Assembly: GCA_964420405.1 (NCBI GenBank)
Contig: CAYQTL010000005.1
Span: 1-64,000, forward strand
Direction of reading: 5' to 3'
From: CAYQTL01 sp964420405
Lineage (GTDB): Bacteria; Acidobacteriota; Thermoanaerobaculia; Thermoanaerobaculales; Sulfomarinibacteraceae
Length of the DNA: 64,000 bases
The position numbers were made by a program, and so were the translations under genes. How positions within the stretch are numbered: the stretch's first letter is position 1; every line of letters starts with the position of its first letter. Of the stretch, positions 25,916-33,368 are shown in pieces. The notes beneath the pieces were generated by a model. The model ran no database searches and had not been told where the DNA came from. It worked only from the letters and a program-made list of their open reading frames with translations.

Positions 25916-27856
25916 TTACGGCTCGATGGCGCGCGTCGCCACCGCGTGGGCGATCCGCTCACGGACGGCGTCGAGCGCGTGCACTCCCTCGTCCCGCCGG
26001 TGGCGCAGCCGGAGCGCCACCGTGCGGTCGTCGGCCTCCCGCTGGCCCACCACCAGCAGGTACGGCACCTTCATCGTCTCTCCCTCGCGGATCTTGTAGC
26101 CGAGCTTCTCCGAGCGCGCGTCCACCTCGGCCCGGATGCCGTGCGCCCGCAGCGCCGCCGCGACCTCCTGGGCGTACTCGAGCACGCCGTCGGTGATCGG
26201 CAGCACCCGCGCCTGCTCGGGCGCCAGCCACGGTGGCAGGTCGCCGGCAAAGTGCTCGAGCATGACCCCGTAGAACCGCTCGATGGAGCCGAGGATGGCG
26301 CGATGGATCATCACCGGCCGCTTGTCGGCGCCGTCGGAGTCGACGTAGCTGAGGTCGAACCGCTCGGGCAGGTTGAAGTCGAGCTGGATGGTGGCGAGCT
26401 GCCACCGCCGGCCGAGGGCGTCGGACACCTCGAAGTCGATCTTCGGGCCGTAGAACGCTCCGTCTCCCTCGTGCACCTCGTAGCCGACGCCGCGCCGGTC
26501 GAGGCACTCGCGCAGCACGCTCTCGGCGTGGTCCCAGATCGCCCGCTCGCCGATCGCCTTCTCCGGTCGCGTCGACAGGTTGATCGCCACGTCGGCGAAG
26601 CCGAACAGGCCGTAGATCTCGAACACGAACTCGAACAGCGCGTCGATCTCGGGGCCGATCTGCTGAGGCGTGCAGAAGATGTGGGCGTCGTCCTGGGAGA
26701 ACGTCCGCACCCGCGTCAACCCGGTGACGACGCCCGAGCGCTCGTAGCGGTGCAGCCGCCCGAAGTCGGCGACCCGCCGCGGCAGGTCGCGGTAGGAGTG
26801 GGCGCCCGAGGCGTACAGCAGGCAGTGGGACGGGCAGTTCATCGGCTTGACGCTGAACGTCCGCTCGCCCGCGTCCTCGAAGCTGTCGGCGAAGAACATG
26901 TCGTCGCGGTAGTTCTCGTAGTGGCCCGAGCGCCGCCACAGCGAGACGTCGAAAACCTGCGGCGTGATGACCTCGTCGTAGCCGTAGCGGCGATACTTCT
27001 CCCGCATCAGGTCGACCAGCGCGTTGTAGACGATCGCGCCCCGCGGGTGGAAGAACGGGCTCGCCGGCGCCTCCGGGTGGAAGCTGAACAGGTCCAGCTC
27101 CTTGCCGAGACGGCGGTGGTCGCGGCGGCGCAGCTCCTCGAGGCGCTCGAAGTACGCCTCCAGCTCCTTCCGGCTCGCGAATGCGGTGCCGTAGATCCGC
27201 TGCAGCATCTCGTTGCGCTCGTCGCCCTTGAAGTAGGCGCCCGACGCCTCGAGCAGCCGCACCGCACCGATCTGGCCGGTGCGCTGGACGTGGGGCCCGC
27301 GGCACAGGTCGACGAAGTCGCCGTGGCGGTACAGGCTGATCGTCTCGCCCTCGGGGATGTCCTCGAGACGTACCAGCTTGATGTCCTCGCCGCGCTCCCG
27401 CATCAGCTCGGCGACCTCGTCGCGGCCCGTCTCGACCCGCTCGAACGGCAGGTCCTCGGCGATGATCTCCTCCATCGCCCGCTCGATCCGCTCGAAGTCC
27501 TCGGGCGTGAACCCCCGCGGGAACCGGAAGTCGTACTGGAACTTCTCCGCGTGGTCCTGGCGGCCGGCGTCGATCGGGGTGCCCTTCCACAGCCGCTTGA
27601 CGGCGTCGGCCAGCACGTGCTCGGCCGAGTGGCGGATGACCTCGCCCGCCTCCGGGTCGTCGACGGTGACGATCCGCACGTCGGTGTCGGACTCGAGGCG
27701 CGTACGCAGGTCCACCAGCCGGCCGTCGACCACGGCCGCCACGGTGTCGCGTGCGAGGCGCGGACCGATCGACCGCGCCACCTCGAGCACGCTGCTGCCG
27801 CGCGTCACCTCGCGCGTGCTCCCGTCGGGCAGCGTCACCCGGATCGTGTCGCTCAT
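25916..27856 (-). CDS. thrS: threonyl-tRNA synthetase
   Basis: A 646-residue class II synthetase. It has an N-terminal TGS domain (VTLPDGSTREVTRGSSVLEV), then the editing domain (HSAEHVLADAVKRLW, DFVDLCRGPHVQ). The catalytic core has MNCPSHCLLYASGAHSYRDL, SQDDAHIFCTPQQI and GSIERFYGVMLEH, and an anticodon-binding domain ends the protein. Zinc ligands Cys and His are in place. The ATG at 27856 follows GGAGAGG. Upstream lie two tRNA-Val genes ending in a terminator, so thrS is probably transcribed separately. Confidence 0.96.
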   Translation of the reverse strand: MSDTIRVTLPDGSTREVTRGSSVLEVARSIGPRLARDTVAAVVDGRLVDLRTRLESDTDVRIVTVDDPEAGEVIRHSAEHVLADAVKRLWKGTPIDAGRQDHAEKFQYDFRFPRGFTPEDFERIERAMEEIIAEDLPFERVETGRDEVAELMRERGEDIKLVRLEDIPEGETISLYRHGDFVDLCRGPHVQRTGQIGAVRLLEASGAYFKGDERNEMLQRIYGTAFASRKELEAYFERLEELRRRDHRRLGKELDLFSFHPEAPASPFFHPRGAIVYNALVDLMREKYRRYGYDEVITPQVFDVSLWRRSGHYENYRDDMFFADSFEDAGERTFSVKPMNCPSHCLLYASGAHSYRDLPRRVADFGRLHRYERSGVVTGLTRVRTFSQDDAHIFCTPQQIGPEIDALFEFVFEIYGLFGFADVAINLSTRPEKAIGERAIWDHAESVLRECLDRRGVGYEVHEGDGAFYGPKIDFEVSDALGRRWQLATIQLDFNLPERFDLSYVDSDGADKRPVMIHRAILGSIERFYGVMLEHFAGDLPPWLAPEQARVLPITDGVLEYAQEVAAALRAHGIRAEVDARSEKLGYKIREGETMKVPYLLVVGQREADDRTVALRLRHRRDEGVHALDAVRERIAHAVATRAIEP

Positions 27857-27876
27857 CGTCCTCTCCGTCTCACATG

Positions 27877-27902
27877 AAAACGCCCGACCACGGGGGTCGG
27901 GC
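27877..27902 (-). terminator. terminator after the tRNA-Val pair
   Basis: An 8-bp perfect stem GCCCGACC / GGTCGGGC has a 5-nt loop. On the minus strand it is followed by GTTTTC. It lies between tRNA-Val(CAC) and thrS and would end the tRNA transcript. Confidence 0.75.
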
Positions 27903-27940
27903 CTCTGCGTCACTGCGGCCTGGTCACTGCGCCCTGGGGC

Positions 27941-28017
27941 TGGTAGGCGCGATCGGACTCGAACCGATGACCTCATCCGTGTGAGGGATGCGCTCTAACC
28001 AACTGAGCTACGCGCCT
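27941..28017 (-). tRNA. tRNA-Val (anticodon CAC)
   Basis: The minus-strand sequence folds into a complete cloverleaf. The acceptor stem is AGGCGCG / CGCGCCT, the anticodon arm is CATCC-CTCACAC-GGATG with anticodon CAC, and the T arm contains GGTTCGAGTCC. The 3' CCA is encoded. It reads GUG codons, frequent in this GC-rich genome. Confidence 0.95.
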
Positions 28018-28033
28018 GCAGTGAACGGCGAAT

Positions 28034-28110
28034 TGGTAGGCGCGAGCGGAATCGAACCGCTGACCTCTACCGTGTCAAGGTAGCACTCTAACCAGCTGAG
28101 CTACGCGCCT
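28034..28110 (-). tRNA. tRNA-Val (anticodon GAC)
   Basis: The acceptor stem is identical to that of its neighbour (AGGCGCG). The anticodon arm is CTACC-TTGACAC-GGTAG with anticodon GAC, and the T arm contains GGTTCGATTCC. CCA is encoded. It reads GUC/GUU. It is the promoter-proximal member of a two-tRNA transcript. Confidence 0.95.
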
Positions 28111-28207
28111 ATGAGGCTATGGACGGGTGGTCCCGTGGACGCTTTCGACCCGCCTTCGTCCTGCGTTCGATGACAAAGATCCCGCCCCTGCTCGCACAGG
28201 GACGGGC

Positions 28208-28236
28208 AGAGTAGCAACCGCCCCGACGGCTGTCAA
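28208..28236 (-). promoter_or_regulatory. strong sigma-70 promoter of the tRNA-Val transcript
   Basis: A perfect -35 TTGACA (28236-28231), a 17-bp spacer and TACTCT (28213-28208) lie about 100 bp before tRNA-Val(GAC). The leader holds an imperfect stem, CCCGTCCCTG/CAGGGGCGGG (28182-28207), plausibly a processing signal. Apart from this, the 130-bp gap to the upstream membrane-protein gene holds nothing I recognise. Confidence 0.8.
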
Positions 28237-28242
28237 CACGGG

Positions 28243-29967
28243 TCACGGCCTCCCGACCGGGACGACCCGGCTCACGACGGCGTCGAGCAGCTGCCGGGCG
28301 CGGCGGTTGCCGGGATCGACCCTGAGCGCCCGCTCGAGCTCGGCCACCACGACCCGGGGGTCGGCCTCGCCCGACACGATCGTCTCGAGCTGGTGGTCGA
28401 CGCTGTCGGGGTACAGATGCCGGTACTCGTGCCGTGCGACGAGCGCCGAGGCCTCGGGCGTCCGCCGCACCATCACCATCGCGGTGTCGTCGAAGTAGAC
28501 CAGCGCCCAGCTCGAGCGGGGGAACTGCGCCGCCGTGTAGGGCCGCTCCACCACCCGGTCCGGCCCGCCCTCCGGGTCCACCAGCCGCACCCTGAGCGGG
28601 CGGTCCGCGTAGCCGAGCAGCGCGTGGCCGACATCGAGCTCGTCGAGCATGCGGCGCCATTCGTGGCTGTCGCGCTTGGCGCGGTCGAGCCTCCACGCGA
28701 GCTCGAGGAAGACCTCGTTGCGACCGTCCATGAAGATCCGCGTCTCCGGGAACAGCCGCCACGTCAGCCAGCCGCCGAACTTATAGGTATTGAGGATGTT
28801 GCCGGGAGGATCCTCGGCCTCGAGGAACGCGGTCGCCGCGACGGGGATCTGCAAGCGGTCGATGCCGAGCCCGGGCCGGAACTGGTAGCCGCCCAGCGGC
28901 AGCGCCGCCGCCGTCCCAACCAGGACCGCACCCGCCACCGCCGGCCGGATGCCCGCCAGCCGCGGCGTCGCGCAGGCCCCGGCCGGCCGCTGGATCCTGG
29001 CCAGCAGCAGCGGCGCGAGAACCCCGAGCAGGCCGAGGCCGCGGGCGTGGCGGACGGCGAGGATCGCCACCATCGCCAGCGGCAGGACCGCCGCCCAGTC
29101 GAGGCGGCGCCAGCGGGCCGCGACGAGGGCGGCCGCCGCCAGCAGGAGGCCGACCGCGACCCAGTGGGCGCCTGGATCGAGGGGCTGCCACTCGGCGTTG
29201 AGGTACGGCCCGTCGCGCATCAGCGCCGTGAGCTCGAACGGGACCACCAGCACGTGGACGCCGAAGGGGTTGAGGAGGCACGCCGCAGTGGAGGCGGCGA
29301 GCAGCCCGCCGAGCACGGGCGCCGACGGGGTGCCCGGGGGCGACGGCGCGGCGAGCCCGCGGGGGGCGAGCACGCCGTTGAGCACGGTCCCGGCGAGGAC
29401 CGCCGCGAGGACCAGCAGACCGCTGATCGCGCCGGCGTGGAGGTTGGCCCACGGCACGAACAGCAGCGGCAGCCACCACAGCTCCCGCCAGCCCGCCCGC
29501 TGCCGGTCGGTCCGCAGCACCGCGACCGCCAGGACCACGGCGGCGAGCAGGGTCAGCAGCTCCGGCCGGACCAGGAACCGGACACGCGCCACCAGCAGCA
29601 GCGGCGGGACCAGCAGGACGGCGGCGGCCGGGGTGGGTATGCCGGCCTCGCGGCGGACGAAGCGAAGCACGACCAGGCTGATCGCAACGACCACCGCGAC
29701 CCGCAGGACGGTCAGGCCCGCGACGCCGCCGAGCTCGTGGACGCCGTAGGCGAGCAGCTGGAACAGCCACTCGTGGTCGATCCAGCGGGCGCCGAGTGCG
29801 GTGTAGGAGAACGGGTCCGTGCGGGGGATCGCCCGCTCCGCCACGATGAAGCGGCCGGCCGCCAGGTGCCACCACAGGTCGAAGCTGACCAGGGGGAACA
29901 GGGCAGAGGCCGCAGCGGTTGCGCCGAGCAGGATCGTCGCGACGCGGGAACCGGGTTCGGACCTCAC
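28243..29967 (-). CDS. polytopic membrane protein, GT-C-like, function unknown
   Basis: A 574-residue protein with about ten transmembrane helices between residues 8 and 385, then a 190-residue soluble domain. The stretch LVSFDLWWHLAAGRFIVAER then RTDPFSYTA resembles the first periplasmic loop (acidic residue pair) of GT-C-like membrane proteins. The soluble C-terminus carries ETRIFMDGRNEVF and ends in a TPR-like helical pair. A role in lipid-linked glycan chemistry is possible but unproven. The start codon is a GTG. It lies directly upstream of the tRNA promoter. Confidence 0.6.
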   Translation of the reverse strand: MRSEPGSRVATILLGATAAASALFPLVSFDLWWHLAAGRFIVAERAIPRTDPFSYTALGARWIDHEWLFQLLAYGVHELGGVAGLTVLRVAVVVAISLVVLRFVRREAGIPTPAAAVLLVPPLLLVARVRFLVRPELLTLLAAVVLAVAVLRTDRQRAGWRELWWLPLLFVPWANLHAGAISGLLVLAAVLAGTVLNGVLAPRGLAAPSPPGTPSAPVLGGLLAASTAACLLNPFGVHVLVVPFELTALMRDGPYLNAEWQPLDPGAHWVAVGLLLAAAALVAARWRRLDWAAVLPLAMVAILAVRHARGLGLLGVLAPLLLARIQRPAGACATPRLAGIRPAVAGAVLVGTAAALPLGGYQFRPGLGIDRLQIPVAATAFLEAEDPPGNILNTYKFGGWLTWRLFPETRIFMDGRNEVFLELAWRLDRAKRDSHEWRRMLDELDVGHALLGYADRPLRVRLVDPEGGPDRVVERPYTAAQFPRSSWALVYFDDTAMVMVRRTPEASALVARHEYRHLYPDSVDHQLETIVSGEADPRVVVAELERALRVDPGNRRARQLLDAVVSRVVPVGRP

Positions 29968-30029
29968 GACAGGTGCTCTGGACGGCGACGGTACCGGCGG
30001 GTCCGTGAGGGTGTCAACGGAGGGGACCG

Positions 30030-30305
30030 ATGGACGACCGGTGGGTGGTGGTGGAAACGGTGCAGGGGATGGCCGACGAGCATCAGGTGGTGGCGTTCCT
30101 CGAGGCCCACGGCATCCCGACCTCGGTCCGGGGCGAGGCGCTGCGCTGGACCCACGGCTTCACCCTCGACGGCCTCGGCGAGGTCCGTATCCAGGTGCCC
30201 GCCGAGCATGCCGAGGAGGCCCGCGACCTGCTCCGGCGCGTCCGCAGCGGCGAGCTCGCCCTCGCGGACGAGGCCGGGGAGACCGACCCCCCGGCGACCG
30301 ACTGA
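30030..30305 (+). CDS. DUF2007-family small protein
   Basis: A 91-residue protein. WVVVETVQGMADEHQVVAFL, then EAHGIPTSVRGEAL and VRIQVPAEHAEEARDLLRR, match the small alpha/beta DUF2007 (putative signal-transducing) domain, related to PII-like folds. Function is unknown in the family. The ATG follows GGAGGGG by 6 nt. It is convergent with the carbamoyltransferase gene, ending 7 bp from its stop. Confidence 0.7.
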   Translation: MDDRWVVVETVQGMADEHQVVAFLEAHGIPTSVRGEALRWTHGFTLDGLGEVRIQVPAEHAEEARDLLRRVRSGELALADEAGETDPPATD

Positions 30306-30312
30306 GACCGAC

Positions 30313-32082
30313 TCACCCGGACGGCCGCGCCCGCTTGCGGACCAGCAGGCGATCGACCACCAGATGGTCGAGCCCCGACCGCCGCAGCACGTCGACGGCG
30401 TCGGCCGCGCCCATCACGATCGGCCACCCGTGCAGGTTGAACGACGTGTTCAGCACCACCGGGCGGCCGGTGCGAGCGGCGAACTCGGAGACCAGCCGGT
30501 GCAGGCCCGGGCTCGTCTCCCGGCGCACGATCTGGGCCCGCGACGTCAGGTCGTGGGCGTGGACCCCGGCGATGAACTCGTCGCGCCGCGCTGTGGTATC
30601 GAAGGTGTGCATCATGAACGGCGACACCTCGCCGGCGGGAAGTGTCGGCGGGATCCGCAGCAGCGCTGCGGCGTGCTCGGCCAGCACCGCCGGCGCGAAC
30701 GGCATCCAGAAGTCACGCTGCTTGATCATCCGGTTGATCCGCGGCACCACCCGGGGATCCGACGGGTCGGCCAGGATCGAGCGGTTGCCCAGTGCCCTGG
30801 CGCCGAACTCCATCCGCCCGCTGCACCGCGCGACCACCTCGCCCGCCGCGAGCAGCCCCGCCACCTCGGCTTCGGGGTCGCTCAGCTCGACCAGCTCGAG
30901 GTCGGGGTCGGCGCGCAGGTCGTCGAGGACGTCTTCGAGGTCGCGCGACGCCTCCGGGCCCAGGTAGAGATGGTCGAGCCGCAGCCGGTCCCGGACCTCC
31001 GGCACCAGATCGGCCAGCACCGACCATGCGGCTCCGAACGGCAGCGTCTCGTCGCCGCACGACGGGAAGACGTCGAAGTAGTCGACGCAGTCGAGCCGCG
31101 CGATGCGCGCGTTCGCCTTGACGTTCATGAACACGCCGCCGGCGCCCACCACCGCGCGGACGCCGGTGGCGCGGACCGCCGACTCCACCCAGCGGCACAT
31201 GAGCTCCTCGGTGAACAGCTGCAGGCCGCCGGCGAAGGTGTCGAAGCGGACCCGCTCGAAGTCGCGCAGCATCCTCCGCTGCAGCTCGAAGGTCGGCTCC
31301 GGGGTGCGCCGGCGGAAGCGAATCGGCTGCTCGGGGTCGAGGTCCAGGTAGCGCGCGAACCGCTCGGCGACCGGGGCGGTGTGCCGCGACGACGGGTACG
31401 CGGCGAGCCCCATGAGCTTGTACTCGTGCTCGTGGGGCGTCATGCCGGCGACCTGCGTCGCGATCGAGTAGACGTTGCCGATCGAATGGCCGACCGGGGT
31501 CGACGCGACCAGCTCCAGCTCCCCGTCGCGGGCACGGTAGACGTGAGCGCAGTCGCCGTCCCCGCCACCGTCGAGGGTCAGCACCAGGTGCGGCGACTCG
31601 GGGTCCCGCCGGCGGCCGAAGTAGGCGGCCGCGGCGTGGTGGCGGTGGTGGTGGCCGCGCACAAGAGGCGCTCCTCCGAGGCCGTGCTCCGCCAGGGCCG
31701 CCTCGACCCTCCGGTTGCCCGCGGCTGCGGCGCTGCGGCGGCGGGAGGCCAGCAGGGCGGGCGGCAGCGCCTCCCGCAGCCTCCGGCGCAGCCGCCGCTG
31801 CACGCCGGCGGCGCCGCCCCGGGCCCGCTGCTCGTACACCGCCAGGAACCCCTCGCGGTCGAGCGACGGGCTGTCGAGGTTCGACAGCGCCACCGCCAGG
31901 ACGTCGCCGGGCCGGACGCCGGCGTCGGCGAGCGCCATGTCGAGGGCCCGATGCGGGAAGCCGTGGTACTCCTTGACCCGGTTGACGCGCTCCTCCTGCA
32001 GCGCGTACCTCAGCTCGCCGGACTCGGCGGCGACCACCACCGAGCCGTTGATCCCTTCGTTGATCGCGATCACGTAGCGCAT
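30313..32082 (-). CDS. carbamoyltransferase (NodU/CmcH family)
   Basis: A 589-residue protein with the two-domain layout of NodU/TobZ/CmcH carbamoyltransferases. The N-terminal ASKHA-type domain has GHHHRHHAAAAYFG and LTLDGGGDGDCAHVYRA, then VGAGGVFMNVKANARIARL. The C-terminal domain has GRMEFGARALGNRSILADP and VVLNTSFNLHGWPIV. It uses carbamoyl phosphate and ATP to carbamoylate a hydroxyl group, usually on a sugar. Its start shares one base with the preceding glycosyltransferase stop (TGATG), so the pair may build and decorate a surface or secreted glycan. Confidence 0.9.
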   Translation of the reverse strand: MRYVIAINEGINGSVVVAAESGELRYALQEERVNRVKEYHGFPHRALDMALADAGVRPGDVLAVALSNLDSPSLDREGFLAVYEQRARGGAAGVQRRLRRRLREALPPALLASRRRSAAAAGNRRVEAALAEHGLGGAPLVRGHHHRHHAAAAYFGRRRDPESPHLVLTLDGGGDGDCAHVYRARDGELELVASTPVGHSIGNVYSIATQVAGMTPHEHEYKLMGLAAYPSSRHTAPVAERFARYLDLDPEQPIRFRRRTPEPTFELQRRMLRDFERVRFDTFAGGLQLFTEELMCRWVESAVRATGVRAVVGAGGVFMNVKANARIARLDCVDYFDVFPSCGDETLPFGAAWSVLADLVPEVRDRLRLDHLYLGPEASRDLEDVLDDLRADPDLELVELSDPEAEVAGLLAAGEVVARCSGRMEFGARALGNRSILADPSDPRVVPRINRMIKQRDFWMPFAPAVLAEHAAALLRIPPTLPAGEVSPFMMHTFDTTARRDEFIAGVHAHDLTSRAQIVRRETSPGLHRLVSEFAARTGRPVVLNTSFNLHGWPIVMGAADAVDVLRRSGLDHLVVDRLLVRKRARPSG

Positions 32083-33356
32083 CACACCCCTGCGGGCGGC
32101 CCCTCGCCGGGCCGGGCCCCGCCGAGTGTAGCAACGGTCCGACGCAGGAAGCGGTCGAGCTCTCCCGCCCGGACCGCGACCGAGTGGCGCTCGACCGCCC
32201 GCTCGTCGCGGCGCGGCCGCCCCGGCAGCGGCGCGGCCGACGCCACCGCCTCGAGCGCGGCCCGCAGGGCGCCGGGGTCGTCCGGCGCCACCGTGATCCC
32301 GCAACCGGTGTCGCGCAGGATCTCAGCGGCGAAGCCGGCGGGCGCCACCGCCAGCACCGGCGGGCCGGCAGCCAGGTACTCGAAGAGCTTGCCGGGTGCG
32401 ACGCTCGGCCGGCGGGGGGAGGCCACCAGCAGCAGCGCGTCGGCGGCCCGTTCGAAGGCCAGGCAGCGGCGCCGGTCGACGACGCCGTGGTCGACGAGGA
32501 CGCCGGCCGCGCGCAGCCCGCCGAGGCGTCTGCGCTCGCCGATGGTGAGCCGGCCGAGCTGGTGCATGTGGAGTCTCTGCGGTCCCCGGTCGTCGCCGGC
32601 GACCTGCTCGAGGGCCGCCGCCACCGGCGTCAGGTCGCAGTCCGGATCGGACGCCGCGATCCCCCCGGCGTGCACCAGGTGGCGGACGCCGGGCTCGAGC
32701 GTCACCGGCGGCAGGCCGGTGAGGTCGTCGGGATCCCAGCCGTTGGGGATCGCCGTCACCGGCGCGGCGGCGCCGCGCCGCCGGAGGTGCTCGGCGTGAT
32801 CCGGATGGGCGGCGACGATCCCGGCGGCATGCTCGAGCACCGCGCTCTCGAGTCGCCGGTAGCGGCGGCGCACCGCCCGATAGCGCCGCAACCGGGACGC
32901 CTCGATGGGCTCGAACAGGAGACCGTCCCGGAGGTCGGCGACCAGAGGCGGACCGCCGGCGGCCGCCAGCTCGAGGCCGGCCTCGAGGGTCTCCGCAGGC
33001 GGGTACGTGGCGAGCACAAGGTCGAACGGGGAGCACCCGTCGAGCGCCCGGGCGGCCGCGAGCAGCCGCCGTCGCCACGGGGTGTAGACCGACACCGGCC
33101 AGCCGACCCGGTTGGCGGCCTCCACCGCGAGCCGCATCCCCAGCCACTGCAAGGCACGGACTCCCCGGCGGTTCCGGTTGTGGCTCGGGTCGGCCACCCG
33201 GACGACCCCGTCGCCGGCGTCGGGCCCGCCGTATCCCGCCGCCAGCACGGTGACGTCGTGGCCGAGGTCTCCGAGCCGGCGCGCCATCCATCGCGGCCGC
33301 TGCGACCCTCCCCCGGGAATCGGCGGGTAGTAGTAGGCCAGCAGCAGGATCCTCAC
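32082..33356 (-). CDS. glycosyltransferase, GT-B fold (GT4-like)
   Basis: A 424-residue GT-B enzyme. The N-terminal RILLLAYYYPPIPGGGSQRP (donor/acceptor lobe) and C-terminal RRPSVAPGKLFEYLAAGPPV with the E-x7-E-like region match the GT4 family. It probably adds a sugar to a lipid-linked or surface glycan. The start is unusual: an 11-bp tandem duplication leaves an ATG at 33367 that opens only a four-codon frame. The functional start is the GTG at 33356, overlapping its stop. It lies 12 bp after aspS. Confidence 0.85.
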   Translation of the reverse strand: MRILLLAYYYPPIPGGGSQRPRWMARRLGDLGHDVTVLAAGYGGPDAGDGVVRVADPSHNRNRRGVRALQWLGMRLAVEAANRVGWPVSVYTPWRRRLLAAARALDGCSPFDLVLATYPPAETLEAGLELAAAGGPPLVADLRDGLLFEPIEASRLRRYRAVRRRYRRLESAVLEHAAGIVAAHPDHAEHLRRRGAAAPVTAIPNGWDPDDLTGLPPVTLEPGVRHLVHAGGIAASDPDCDLTPVAAALEQVAGDDRGPQRLHMHQLGRLTIGERRRLGGLRAAGVLVDHGVVDRRRCLAFERAADALLLVASPRRPSVAPGKLFEYLAAGPPVLAVAPAGFAAEILRDTGCGITVAPDDPGALRAALEAVASAAPLPGRPRRDERAVERHSVAVRAGELDRFLRRTVATLGGARPGEGPPAGV

Positions 33357-33366
33357 AGGATCCTCA
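33345..33366. repeat. 11-bp tandem duplication spanning the glycosyltransferase start
   Basis: Two exact adjacent copies of TGAGGATCCTG on the minus strand (33366-33356 and 33355-33345). The first copy lies behind an ATG and encodes Met-Arg-Ile-Leu-stop; the second begins the real gene with Val(Met)-Arg-Ile-Leu. An 11-bp insertion would knock the original ATG out of frame, leaving GTG as the start. Confidence 0.85.
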
Positions 33367-33368
33367 TG

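Noticed and set aside
28393..32799. A 1,468-codon open frame on the plus strand, opposite the membrane-protein, carbamoyltransferase and GT4 genes
   Set aside because: It is antisense to three genes with clear domain matches. Its translation is low-complexity (Arg/Ala/Gln/His/Pro) with no domain, as expected from the shadow frame of very GC-rich coding DNA.
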